Shown one piece after another: positions 1 to 8,198 of a stretch of DNA of 33,594 nucleotides. The translations under genes were made by a program, and so were the position numbers. The stretch covers positions 1 through 33,594 of the forward strand of contig SXKJ01000495.1 in the NCBI GenBank assembly GCA_005778115.1. Direction: 5' to 3'. Within the stretch, counting starts at the first letter, position 1; each line of letters starts with the position of its first letter. The notes beneath the pieces were generated by a model. That model saw nothing but the letters and a program-made list of their open reading frames with translations, was not told where the DNA came from and ran no database searches. This DNA is from Planctomyces sp. GTDB taxonomy: Bacteria > Planctomycetota > Planctomycetia > Planctomycetales > Planctomycetaceae.

Positions 1-174
1 GGCGATGACGTCAGCCGCAGCCGCACAGGTCATGCGGGTCGCGCTCTGAACGGCATTCGACTCGCAACCCTCAACCTCGTCCGCAGACTCGCACAAAACG
101 TCGGTGCTCTCTGCCGCGAACATGCCCTCAAACCCAACCTCGTGATGAGTAGGCTACGCATCTTCAAAAACTAG
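1..174 (+). pseudogene. 3' end of a transposase-like gene (cut by the window edge)
   Basis: The frame is open from base 1 and stops with TAG at 172-174, giving 57 residues of a C-terminus. It reads like the end of an ISAs1/IS4-type DDE transposase: an acidic start (GDDVSRSRTGHAGRALNGIR), then a helical stretch with LATLNLVRR, comparable to the RxGHaxxnlaxlRxiALNLL pattern near the end of ISAs1 enzymes. The family assignment rests on this short motif alone. Whether the gene is intact cannot be seen, because the upstream part is outside the window. No terminal inverted repeat is obvious after the stop. Confidence 0.5.
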
Positions 175-571
175 CCTGCCGTGAGCCGAACCTTGCTGGT
201 TCTGGGTTTCTGCAATTGTTCTGAAAGTCCAGAATATCTCCGCTTTGTCGTTGATTTTTAGTTTTTCGCGAGGGAATAATTCACAACCTCTTGAAAACCG
301 ACTAAATGAAGTGTGCATGGCTCGCAATTAGGTTGTACGCTTTTCGTCCGCGAGCGTGAGCAGCTTCATCGGGTCTTAAGTTTTCTGGATGTTGATAAGT
401 CATCTTTCCGATACACGAGGACCAGTCCACAGCCTGCCGGCAAACGGCGTTCGTTTCCGGTTTCTTTGGAAGAGGAGGGCAGATTCAGGGTTGTTTTTTG
501 TTTTTCTTGTTCCCAGTTCAGTGTCTTGTCTTGTTTCCAGTCCATTTTTCATTTTCAAGGAGTCGAGGATC
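175..571. other. Non-coding leader region upstream of the DUF1559 gene
   Basis: About 400 bases without a credible gene. The first part is AT-rich for this genome and could hold the promoter. The last 100 bases are strongly T-rich on the plus strand, with runs such as GTTGTTTTTTGTTTTTC near 490-505, and look like a long 5' leader. It ends in a good ribosome binding site, AAGGAG at 557-562, 9 bases before the ATG at 572. I cannot place a -35/-10 pair with confidence. The reading frame is open back to 389, but the residues encoded there do not resemble a pilin-like N-terminus. Confidence 0.4.
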
Positions 572-1747
572 ATGAAGAGACGTGGTTTTACTTTGATCGA
601 GTTGTTGGTCGTGATCGCGATCATCGCGGTCTTGATCGCCCTTTTGCTGCCGGCCGTTCAGCAGGCTCGCGAAGCCGCTCGTCGGTCGCAATGCAAGAAC
701 AATCTGAAACAGTGGGGGTTGGGGCTGCACAACTACCACGATGTGTTCAACAACTTCTGCCCCATGTCGGGTGGTACCGGCTCGTCTGCAACTAATGAGG
801 GTCTGCTGAGCGGAGTTGTGATGATGCTCCCGCAACTCGAACAGAGTCCGTTATGGGATCTCATCTCGACGGCCGCAGGGCAAGGTGGAAATCCCTGTGA
901 TGGCTCGTCGCCGTTGGCTGGTGGTGCACTGTTTGGAGCTCCTGGGGGGATTGAGTTGTTTGAATGCCCGTCCTCAACCAAGTCGCCGAACATTCCGATT
1001 CAACGAAGCTATGCTTTCAACGTCGGAGATCGAATGGGAACTTCGACGACGCATAGCCTTTGGGCCCCGCAAGCTAACGCTGCACCGGTCCCAACCGGGC
1101 AAACGACGACAATGATCGTTCTTGGGGGTGACAGCAACCGCGGTCCGTTTACACTCCATCGAACGATGAAGATTCGAGATATTCTCGACGGCACGAGCAA
1201 CACGATTTTGATGGCCGAGAGGGATCTTGGAAACCCGTCGAACAACAGAGACATTCTCGGTCGTGTGATTGTGGTTGCTACTCCAACCAGCCCGTCCGCC
1301 TGTAACGGTGCGAATGTTGCTAGTGGGTTCTATGTATCAACAACGACTGCTGGACCTCTTCCGTTGATGAGTGAGCGGTGGGCGTGTGGACTTCCGTATT
1401 TTAGCGCCGTTACGATTGCCGCGCCGCCGAACAGTGGATCTTGTGTGGGGGCGGCTCTTGCCACTTTGACTCCTTCCGCTCCACTCACTGAGCAGAACGG
1501 TTTTTATACGCCGAGTAGTCGACACACCGGTGGAGTCCACGCGCTCATGGGCGATGGAACCGTTAGGTTTATCAATGAGACGATCAATAGTGTGTCGGCT
1601 TGTTCTCTCGCCCCATCGTCAGCAACAAGCACTGGTCTAGGCCAAACTTCCACAAACTCAGGCAGTTTCTGTAATGGGCAAAGTCCGTTCGGAATTTGGG
1701 GTGCTTTGGGAACGATGGCAACTGGAGAAACAGTCAACGACTTCTAA
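572..1747 (+). CDS. DUF1559 pilin-like (type IV pseudopilin signal) protein
   Basis: A 391-residue exported protein of the planctomycete DUF1559 family, a surface or fibre-like protein of unknown function. The N-terminus is a classical type III (prepilin) signal: [18 protein letters not shown], with cleavage expected after Gly5 and Glu as the fifth mature residue. A hydrophobic helix and the family signature [15 protein letters not shown] follow (about residues 28-42). The C-terminal family motif [15 protein letters not shown] lies near residue 321. ATG 572 is chosen because it gives the prepilin signal directly and has AAGGAG 9 bases upstream; the longer open frame is not needed. A strong hairpin terminator lies 36 bases after the stop, so the gene is probably monocistronic. 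The middle of the protein is rich in Ser, Thr, Gly and Asn, as is common in the family. Family assignment is secure; the cellular role is not known. Confidence 0.95.
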   Translation: MKRRGFTLIELLVVIAIIAVLIALLLPAVQQAREAARRSQCKNNLKQWGLGLHNYHDVFNNFCPMSGGTGSSATNEGLLSGVVMMLPQLEQSPLWDLISTAAGQGGNPCDGSSPLAGGALFGAPGGIELFECPSSTKSPNIPIQRSYAFNVGDRMGTSTTHSLWAPQANAAPVPTGQTTTMIVLGGDSNRGPFTLHRTMKIRDILDGTSNTILMAERDLGNPSNNRDILGRVIVVATPTSPSACNGANVASGFYVSTTTAGPLPLMSERWACGLPYFSAVTIAAPPNSGSCVGAALATLTPSAPLTEQNGFYTPSSRHTGGVHALMGDGTVRFINETINSVSACSLAPSSATSTGLGQTSTNSGSFCNGQSPFGIWGALGTMATGETVNDF

Positions 1748-1782
1748 CGGTCAGCGTTGACTTAGAATCTAGTAATTGATGA

Positions 1783-1815
1783 CCCCTCGAAACGTCTTGT
1801 TTCGAGGGGTTTTTT
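1783..1815 (+). terminator. Rho-independent terminator of the DUF1559 gene
   Basis: A perfect 11-bp stem, CCCCTCGAAAC (1783-1793) pairing with GTTTCGAGGGG (1799-1809), has a 5-base loop and is followed directly by six T residues (1810-1815). It sits 36 bases after the stop codon of the DUF1559 gene. This is the clearest intrinsic terminator in the window. Confidence 0.93.
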
Positions 1816-1848
1816 ATGTCTGCTCCTTGAAGTGTTGGTGATTAGAGA

Positions 1849-2052
1849 TTGACACTTCTCTCTGATTCCGACTGTGGCGATCGGGGAAGTCGATGCCAAG
1901 AAATTCGGGTTGAATGCACGAGCACTAAAGTTGCGTCACTCAATCGTCAGGTCAACGGCTTGGGGCAATGGATTGATACCGCTCCCTCTGCCCCGACGGG
2001 CAACACGGTAAAGGATTTTTTCAATCCAGAAAACGCGACAAGCAAGAAGTAG
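1849..2052 (+). pseudogene. Uncertain short open frame, possible gene remnant
   Basis: A TTG-initiated frame of 67 codons ends in TAG at 2050-2052. No ribosome binding site is evident. The last 30 residues (ending in TGNTVKDFFNPENATSKK) look like a plausible hydrophilic C-terminus. The first half is Cys- and Arg-rich and looks like non-coding sequence. It could be the 3' remnant of a gene whose start has been lost, or a chance frame. I recognise no family. Confidence 0.2.
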
Positions 2053-2448
2053 CCGAAGTCGTGAGACTTCGGAAGTTGCGTGTGCAAGTTCCGAATTCTC
2101 GAGAAATCGGCTTAAAAAAACGTTAACGGCGCTCACTAAACGGGCCGTGACTCGAATTCAGGACTCGGTTGAAGCCCCGTTGAGACTGTAAATCGACTTG
2201 TCTGACAACTCCACGCCGTTAACTTGGGCTTTCGAGTGACACACCTTCAGTGCTGAAACAGGTCAGTCGGCATCGGCAAGACGTGTCTAGCAATTGAAGT
2301 GATTTCACATCCTCAATCGATGAAGCGACTGCTTGATGCTTTCGCCGAATTCAATGCCAAATCCTCGGCAAGTAAGACGACGGCGAATGGAAATGGGAAT
2401 GAGCGAGAAAGGTCTAACGTCGAACTCATTTAATTAGGTCTGAAAATT
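2053..2448. other. Intergenic stretch with an open-frame fragment and a short inverted repeat
   Basis: About 400 bases upstream of the LRR gene. A frame without stops runs from 2257 to the TAA at 2431-2433. Its only ATG (2320) would give 37 residues beginning MKRLLDAFAEFN, with no ribosome binding site. I do not recognise it and would not annotate it as a gene. A perfect 10-bp inverted repeat, GTTAACGGCG (2122-2131) and CGCCGTTAAC (2214-2223), encloses 82 bases. It may be the ends of a small degraded element or a coincidence. Confidence 0.3.
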
Positions 2449-3597
2449 ATGCCCCCACGCCTCTCCATAGTGCTCGCCAGTTTGTTGGGATTCCACTCGA
2501 TCGGGTGCGAAAAAGTTCCAACGTTTCAAGAACTCACTGGACAGGATGCCAACAAGAACTCCGTCCCGGTGGTGAACTCTGCGACACCCACAGTGACGCC
2601 GGAGAAAGCTGCTTTGGAAGTCGTGCCAGTGTCGCCACCCAATATTGAGGATCCAGCAGCCATCATTGCCGCGCTTTCAACGAAGTCTGGCAAGCAGACG
2701 GATCAAGAGATTGCCAGCGCGTCTAAAGTCACAAGTGTCATTGCAGGACTCAAATCGCTTAACGTTTCTCAGAGTAGTGTGACTGACGAAGGAGTTCGGC
2801 TGTTCGGCCAATTCAGCGCAGTGATGCAAGTTGACTTATCAGGTTTGCAAATCGACGGTGCAGGGATTGAAGGACTACAACCGCTGGCCAATCTCAGAGA
2901 ACTGGCGATGGTTTCTGTGAAATTGGGATCGTCGACTGGTTGGGGGCATCTTGGGAAACTGTCGCAAGTCGAGACGCTGAATCTGACCAGTTCGAATATC
3001 ACGGATGCCGATGTTTCGGCCCTGGTCACGATGACTGGGCTGAAAGAACTCAACATCAGTTACACTTCATTGACTGATGCCGCGTTGGTTCATTTGGCGA
3101 AACTGGAGAACCTTGAGACTTTGCGGATGGAGGGCACTGTGAAGATGAATGGAGTTGGTCTCAAGAGTTTTGTTGAGAAGAAACCGATGTCCGGTTTGCG
3201 GTGCCTCTACGCGTCATTCACTCCACTGAGTCGAGAGGGGCTGAGCAGCGTCAAGAAGATTGGAAGTCTTGAAGTTTTTGAAAACAACGCCGTGCAGTTA
3301 ACCGATCAGCTTATCTCCGAACTTAAAGGGGCCACGAATCTCAAGACATTGGCGGTCAGCCAAAACAAATTAACAACTGCGTCTGGGCTGACGTTCCGTA
3401 CGATGCGGAATCTTGAAAACCTCGACTTGTCCCAGAATATCACGGTGAATACGCCGGTTCTTGCATCGCTTGCACCGCTAACGGATCTAAACACTCTCAA
3501 CGTCACAAAGACGAACTGCTCGGTTAGCGCCGTCCTAGACTTTCGACGGCTACGCAAGAAATGCAAAGTGATTTTTGACGATAACCCGTCGCAATAA
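2449..3597 (+). CDS. Exported leucine-rich-repeat protein (probable lipoprotein)
   Basis: A 382-residue protein. The N-terminus has one Arg, a hydrophobic stretch and HSIGC at residues 16-20, an approximate lipobox, so anchoring through Cys20 is likely. A Pro/Val/Thr-rich linker of about 50 residues follows. From about residue 85 to the end there are leucine-rich repeats of the ribonuclease-inhibitor or plant type, with repeating units such as LKSLNVSQSSVTDEGV, VETLNLTSSNITDADV and LKELNISYTSLTDAAL. Each unit has the L..L.l..t.ltD..l pattern common in planctomycete LRR lipoproteins. Such domains normally bind proteins; the partner is unknown. The start ATG 2449 has only a weak AGG upstream. 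The gene converges with the DUF1501 gene, leaving a gap of 32 bases. Confidence 0.85.
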   Translation: MPPRLSIVLASLLGFHSIGCEKVPTFQELTGQDANKNSVPVVNSATPTVTPEKAALEVVPVSPPNIEDPAAIIAALSTKSGKQTDQEIASASKVTSVIAGLKSLNVSQSSVTDEGVRLFGQFSAVMQVDLSGLQIDGAGIEGLQPLANLRELAMVSVKLGSSTGWGHLGKLSQVETLNLTSSNITDADVSALVTMTGLKELNISYTSLTDAALVHLAKLENLETLRMEGTVKMNGVGLKSFVEKKPMSGLRCLYASFTPLSREGLSSVKKIGSLEVFENNAVQLTDQLISELKGATNLKTLAVSQNKLTTASGLTFRTMRNLENLDLSQNITVNTPVLASLAPLTDLNTLNVTKTNCSVSAVLDFRRLRKKCKVIFDDNPSQ

Positions 3598-3629
3598 GAT
3601 GCACTTGACCTCCGAAATGACCTGTTGAA

Positions 3630-5108
3630 TCACTGGAACAGGCTTGCATGAAGCTGGCCGTTGCCGTCTTGCGTGACATAGAACGGACGTTGTTCGATAC
3701 TGACGTGGTAGTCTGGAGCGATGCCGAGTGCGTGCAGCATTGTGGCGTGGAGGTCCATCACGTTGATGGGATTCTTGATGGTTGTACAGGGACGCTCGGC
3801 GGCGGTCTTGCCATACAGGAATCCTTGTTTCACACCTCCACCGAACATCAACACACTCGACGCGCCGGTGAAGTGTCGGTGCATGCCGTAGTGCTTGAGT
3901 TCCTTGAGCACCGCGGGTTGTTCGACCTGGTTTTCGACGGGCTTTTCAGGTTTGCCTTCGAGTAAGCAGTCGCGGCTGAATTCGCTGGCCAGCACGATAA
4001 GTGTGCGATCAAGCAGCCCACGCCGCTCCAAATCAAGGACCAATTGCGCGATCGGCGCGTCGATCTCCGACTTCAGCTTAGCGAGGCGTGTGTGCCCGTT
4101 GTCGTGTGTGTCCCATTGCAGAAACGGACCATATTCGGTCGTGACTTCGATGAAGCGGGCTCCTTCTTCAACCAGCCGTCTTGCCAGTAAGCAGCCAAGG
4201 CCGAATTTGCAGGTGTTGTAAGTGTCGAATGATTCTTTCGGTTCGAGCGAGAGGTCAAATGCCTTTGCTGCGGACGAATCCATCAGCCGATGGGCTTGTT
4301 CGACCGAACGGAGTAACGCGTCGCGTTGTGCATCGCTTAGAGTTTTGCCGTCTGCGCCGACCCCATCGGACACCATTTTGCGAAACGTGTCGTAGCGTCG
4401 GCGAAATCGTTCGAGGCTCATGCCTGAGGGTGGCTTGACGATGTTGACGGCTTGCCGAGGGTCAGGAACTCGGAACGGATTGAACTCCGAGCCGAGACAG
4501 CCACCAGTTTGAAAGGCTTTGAGTTCCTCGGACTCGCCGTTTCCTTCGTAGCCTTGGCCGATGTCGATGAATGCCGGGAGTGCCGGATTCTTCGGCCCCA
4601 GTGCGTGAGCGATCCAGGCCCCCAGATGCGGTGCGGCGACGTTCTGTGGAGGTTCATAGCCGGTGTGCCAGTGATACTGATGACGCGAGTGCAGAATCGT
4701 GCCGAGGTCGCCGAGCACATGCGATCGAATCAACGTCCCTCGGTCGAGTACGCTGGCGACTTTCTCAAAACCTTCGGTGATCTCAATCCCATCCACCGCC
4801 GTCTTGATCGAAGGAAATGTGCAGAGCACGTCGTCCGCCTTCATGCCTGGCTCGAAAGGGACATATCTTTTTGGATCGAACGTTTCTGTGTGAGCCATTC
4901 CTCCGGCCATCCAGAGCACGATCAAGGTGTCGGCCGTTGCGGGGAACGCGGGGTGTTTGGGTTGTTGTTTCGACGAACTCGCGGTCTCCGCCCAGAGATT
5001 TTCTGTTGCACCTGCGGCCAATGCGCCGGCGGAGATCTGTGAGAGGAACGCTCGTCGCGACGAGCCCCTCATGTCAGGTCGGGGCAAGTCGGTCAGGTCA
5101 TGAGTCAT
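3630..5108 (-). CDS. DUF1501 family exported protein (partner of the upstream PSD1 gene)
   Basis: A 492-residue member of the DUF1501 family, which belongs to the alkaline-phosphatase/sulfatase-like fold group. The molecular function is unproven. The N-terminus carries a Tat-type signal, SSRRAFLSQISAGALAAGA (about residues 16-34), so the folded protein is probably exported. Family features include LIVLWMAGGMAHTETFDPK near residue 63 and QWDTHDNGHTRL in the middle, followed by LDRTLIVLASEFSR and, near the end, NVMDLHATMLHALGI. The start ATG at 5108 has GGAGA about 9 bases upstream. It lies 199 bases downstream of the PSD1-type gene on the same strand. PSD1 and DUF1501 genes are very often neighbours in planctomycetes, so co-expression and joint function are likely. 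Confidence 0.93.
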   Translation of the reverse strand: MTHDLTDLPRPDMRGSSRRAFLSQISAGALAAGATENLWAETASSSKQQPKHPAFPATADTLIVLWMAGGMAHTETFDPKRYVPFEPGMKADDVLCTFPSIKTAVDGIEITEGFEKVASVLDRGTLIRSHVLGDLGTILHSRHQYHWHTGYEPPQNVAAPHLGAWIAHALGPKNPALPAFIDIGQGYEGNGESEELKAFQTGGCLGSEFNPFRVPDPRQAVNIVKPPSGMSLERFRRRYDTFRKMVSDGVGADGKTLSDAQRDALLRSVEQAHRLMDSSAAKAFDLSLEPKESFDTYNTCKFGLGCLLARRLVEEGARFIEVTTEYGPFLQWDTHDNGHTRLAKLKSEIDAPIAQLVLDLERRGLLDRTLIVLASEFSRDCLLEGKPEKPVENQVEQPAVLKELKHYGMHRHFTGASSVLMFGGGVKQGFLYGKTAAERPCTTIKNPINVMDLHATMLHALGIAPDYHVSIEQRPFYVTQDGNGQLHASLFQ

Positions 5109-5307
5109 TGGATCGTCTCCGAGTCATCGATACTGGTTCGCCTTCAGCTTTTGGCGGCCGGATCGGATGTTTGCGGTCAATTAGATACGAGAACGCGCCG
5201 AGCAATTCGTCTCGGCGATACCGTCGGCTTCGACTTTATTTGGATCAGCGCAACGAGCACCGCGCCAAAACCCAATTGAAAGAGCGTGGCAAAGAGAATG
5301 GTCGACA

Positions 5308-7842
5308 TCACGGCACCAATTGGAATTCGGGGAGCACGATGATCGTCCACAGCAAATCGGCGAGACCATCTTTCGTTGGCGGGGCACCGAGTAAGTCTGT
5401 CGCGAGATCGAGTTCACGGGAAGTGGGTTCTCGGCCGAGGGCCGTTCGATACAGCGAAGCGATCAGGCGATTCGGGTCGGAGTCGGCTTCACGCAGCCAA
5501 TGATCGGCTCCGCGTTGGAGTTGGTCGTCGAGGGCGGTGCCGTTCGTCAGTTCGAGAGCTTGCAGCATTGTGGCCAGCGACTCGCGGTGCGAGACGACTT
5601 GCTCGCGATGCGGGCGACCGAGCGCGGATTGCAGTTGATCTTGTGGGAGCAGCGATGCGCGCAGGCGTAGATCCTGCAACGTCGCGAGAGTGTCACGCGT
5701 CATCAGCGTCGAGTTCTTCGTGGCCACGTCGGCGATGTTCCACGGTGGCAGATCAAATCCGCCGAGGACAACCGCCGCCTGCCAACCAGAGGCATCAAAC
5801 GTCGCCTTCTCCCAATCTTTTTCAGTGGACTCAGTGGCGATCCATGATTTGTCGGTGATCAGCGTCCATTGCGGGTACATGCGGGCATCGAAGGCGAACA
5901 GCTCGGCGATGAAACCGGCGGGGTTGGTGCCGGTGCCCTTATTGACGACTCTCGCGGCCAGCAGGTTGTCGCCGACCTTCAGTGGCCCGCCGACCAACGA
6001 TTGCGTTGGCTGTTGCCAGCTGTTTGCGTCCGCGACTTTCTGGCCGTTGATGTAGAAGTCGCACTCGTTGTCGGCAGCGATGGTCAGGACGACGAATGGC
6101 ATGTCGCGGTCGAGCTTCAGCGTCTTGCGGAAGTAGACGACTTTGTCGGCCGGAGCTTGCTGAGCATCCGCATTTGACCAAAGCCATTTGGCCGATTGAA
6201 ACAGGCGAGCGGGCGGCATCCGCCCTTCGGTTGATTGAGGACTAAACTCTGATGAACCGGAGGGCTGACGCCCCCCGCTCGCCTGGGATGCGTGAATCGC
6301 CATCGCAATCGCGCCGATTTGACCTCCCTGTCCGCGTCCGTCCACTCGCAGCAACGGTAGCGAGATCGGTCGCCAGGTTTTTGTCAGCGATGTGACGGCG
6401 TCGACGAATTGTTCGGCCGACAATCGTTTGGCGAGCGGGCCACGAAAATCAAAGGGTTCGTCGGCCGACGCATCATCCTCGAGTCCGACTGAGGGGAGTT
6501 GGTAGGCTCGCGAAGTGGCAATCATTCGCAGAGTGTGTTTCAGGTTGTGGCCGTGCTCGACGAAGTCGCTGGCCAGCCAATCGAGCAAGTCGCGATTCCA
6601 AGATTCTGCGTCGAGATTGTCGAGCGGTTCGATCAAACCTCGGCCCATCAGTTTCGCCCACAGTCGATTGACGATGACGCGCGCGAACCGCCCGTTCTCT
6701 GGTTTGGTCAGCAGCGTCGCAAGTTGCCGTTGGCGATCGGGGCGAGTGGTGGCGTCGATCTGGCCGAGTTCGGGATACAGGAATCCGACGGCCGCTGGCT
6801 TGCCGGTGGGCTTGTCGCAGCGATGCAGTTCGAGCGGCGAATCGGCAAAGACCGAGGCGAACGCGTACGCATCGGTCAGTTTCCAGTCGTTGACGAAGCT
6901 GTCGTGGCAGCTCGCGCACTTCAGGTTTGTTCCGAGCAGCACTTGGCTGATGGTCTGAGCGGCTTGGATTTCCCGGCGCTGACTTTCATTGACGGTGCCG
7001 CGCCATTTGATGCCGAACGTAAATCCCTCCGCACCCGGAGCGGCTTCGATCAGCTCGCGGACGAACTGGTCGTAGGGCTTGTTGCTCAGCAGCGATTCGT
7101 ACAGCCAGCCGGTGATTTGCCTCCGGCCGCCGTCGATGAATCCGGTCCCTTGGTAGGCGTTGCGAAGCAGGTCGTTCCAGAATGAGAGCCAGTGGTCGGC
7201 GTAGTTGCGACGATCCGTGAGCAAGCGGTCGATCAGTTTTTCTCGCTTGTTGGGAGTGGAGTCGTTGATGAATTCATCGAGTTCGGCTGGTGTTGGCATC
7301 AGGCCAATGAGGTCAAGGTAGGCGCGGCGGGCGAAGATGCTGTCGGTGATAAGTTTGTGGGGCAGGTTGGAAGACTGCCCCACGGCCAAGAAGCGATCAA
7401 TCGGATTTCCGTCACCAGGCGGAACATCGGGGCGTCGTGGGGCGAGCGGTGCTCGCGTGAAAGTCTTGCCGAACGAGAAGCCGTCTTCCCACGGCAGGCC
7501 AGCGTCGATCCAGCGGCGGAGCGTTTCGATTTGTGGTTTGGTGAGCGGCTCACCTTCCGGGGGCATTTGCTCGGAGTTGTCAGTTGCGGTGATGCGAGCC
7601 ATCAGCGGGCTGTCGCCGCTCTTGCCCGGGTGGACGACACGGCCGCTTTCACCGCCGGTGAGAAACGACTGTCGCGAGTTGATCGACAGGCCCCCTTTGC
7701 GTTGAGTTCCCGAATGACATTTCGCGCAACGCTTGCTCAGAATCGGCTGCACGTCGTGAGCAAAGTCGATGTCGGCGGCTCGGCCGATCGAAACCTCGAT
7801 GGCGGAGGCAAGGCAGCAAATTGCTAACAACAAGTGTCGCAT
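5308..7842 (-). CDS. PSCyt1-PSCyt2-PSD1 (DUF1549/DUF1553) exported cytochrome-like protein
   Basis: An 844-residue protein. A signal peptide (MRHLLLAICCLASAIEVSIGRAA) is followed by PSCyt1, a cytochrome-c-like domain with a heme motif CAKCH at residues 39-43. Next come PSCyt2/DUF1549 (about 150-360) with a second motif, CASCH, and PSD1/DUF1553 (from about 400 to the end, LPEFQLVP). Between about residues 550 and 730 the PSD1 part is interrupted by a beta-sandwich-like segment (VVYFRKTLKLD, CDFYINGQKV) that resembles jelly-roll accessory domains. ATG 7842 is chosen over the longer open frame (to 8079) because it directly yields a signal peptide; AAAGAG lies nearby upstream. A palindromic repeat lies in frame at residues 520-547, and a short hairpin repeat at about 154-162. 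The family is thought to be periplasmic; its function is not established. Confidence 0.92.
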   Translation of the reverse strand: MRHLLLAICCLASAIEVSIGRAADIDFAHDVQPILSKRCAKCHSGTQRKGGLSINSRQSFLTGGESGRVVHPGKSGDSPLMARITATDNSEQMPPEGEPLTKPQIETLRRWIDAGLPWEDGFSFGKTFTRAPLAPRRPDVPPGDGNPIDRFLAVGQSSNLPHKLITDSIFARRAYLDLIGLMPTPAELDEFINDSTPNKREKLIDRLLTDRRNYADHWLSFWNDLLRNAYQGTGFIDGGRRQITGWLYESLLSNKPYDQFVRELIEAAPGAEGFTFGIKWRGTVNESQRREIQAAQTISQVLLGTNLKCASCHDSFVNDWKLTDAYAFASVFADSPLELHRCDKPTGKPAAVGFLYPELGQIDATTRPDRQRQLATLLTKPENGRFARVIVNRLWAKLMGRGLIEPLDNLDAESWNRDLLDWLASDFVEHGHNLKHTLRMIATSRAYQLPSVGLEDDASADEPFDFRGPLAKRLSAEQFVDAVTSLTKTWRPISLPLLRVDGRGQGGQIGAIAMAIHASQASGGRQPSGSSEFSPQSTEGRMPPARLFQSAKWLWSNADAQQAPADKVVYFRKTLKLDRDMPFVVLTIAADNECDFYINGQKVADANSWQQPTQSLVGGPLKVGDNLLAARVVNKGTGTNPAGFIAELFAFDARMYPQWTLITDKSWIATESTEKDWEKATFDASGWQAAVVLGGFDLPPWNIADVATKNSTLMTRDTLATLQDLRLRASLLPQDQLQSALGRPHREQVVSHRESLATMLQALELTNGTALDDQLQRGADHWLREADSDPNRLIASLYRTALGREPTSRELDLATDLLGAPPTKDGLADLLWTIIVLPEFQLVP
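6202..6285. repeat. Palindromic element, family A, copy 1 (inside the PSD1 gene)
   Basis: Two 31-base arms (6202-6232 and 6255-6285) are inverted copies with about four mismatches around a 22-base spacer. The ends are CAGGCGAGCGGG and its complement. Each arm contains a smaller hairpin in the style GGGC-GTCA-GCCC. The whole element is 84 bases and lies in frame within the PSD1 coding sequence. Near-identical arms occur at 25983-26070, and a weaker copy at 16784-16860. Confidence 0.9.
7357..7383. repeat. Short hairpin repeat, family F, copy 1 (inside the PSD1 gene)
   Basis: GTGGGGCAG (7357-7365) and CTGCCCCAC (7375-7383) form a perfect 9-bp stem with a 9-base loop inside the coding sequence. 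The same stem sequence, extended to 11 bp, recurs between genes at 31230-31258. A shared stem sequence in two unrelated places suggests a dispersed repeat, not a local RNA structure. Confidence 0.65.
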
Positions 7843-8198
7843 CGTGTCTCTTTCCAAAGGGAATTCCGTGGTCGCTCGATGATATCGAGGCCCACAAGTT
7901 CTGGCGGTCAATGATTCCCATTTTTCGCCCTTCATTTTTCGCCAGCGCGGTCGAGATTGATCGGAGGCTGGCAGAAAATGGAGGGCGAAAAATGAAGACA
8001 CGACTCCAGGCCGACTCATCGGGCAATCTCGATCGGGAACCGGGTCTTGGTTGGCATTCACGCAGGCAGTATCTTGCACACCGCGCGGAGAACTGAGTTT
8101 TCAAGGTTTTGGTTCACTGACGTCCCGCGAGTTTTCTAGGGCTTGCAACCGCTTCCTGACGGGCGCGGCTCCAACTTTTCAGGTATTCCCAAACGCTT
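7843..8198. promoter_or_regulatory. Divergent intergenic region between the PSD1 gene and gatB
   Basis: About 356 bases separate two divergent genes, so both promoters should lie here, but I cannot place -35/-10 boxes reliably. The region contains the long family E palindrome at 7919-7994. Around 8140-8175 there is a stretch (CCGCTTCCTGACGGGCGCGG, 8149-8168) with a weak CCGC/GCGG stem. I recall similar sequence being common in other planctomycete genomes, but could not verify this. There is no purine-rich ribosome binding site before the gatB ATG. Confidence 0.45.
7919..7994. repeat. Long palindrome, family E, between PSD1 and gatB
   Basis: Arms of 28 bases (7919-7946 and 7967-7994) are inverted copies with three mismatches and a 20-base spacer. 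Each arm is itself a near tandem duplication: CATTTTTCGCC occurs twice in the left arm, 3 bases apart. The AT content of the arms differs from the surrounding GC-rich DNA. No T-run follows, so it is not a simple terminator, and no gene ends here. Confidence 0.85.

Noticed and set aside
2320..2433. Possible 37-residue gene before the LRR lipoprotein
   Set aside because: No ribosome binding site, no family resemblance, and the open frame has no better start.
6202..6285. Palindrome as a transcription terminator or attenuator
   Set aside because: It is inside a coding sequence, lacks a T-run and recurs elsewhere in the window; a dispersed repeat explains it better.
7843..8079. N-terminal extension of the PSD1 protein (79 extra residues)
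   Set aside because: The extension crosses the family E palindrome and precedes a perfect signal peptide that starts at 7842; it is unlikely to be translated.
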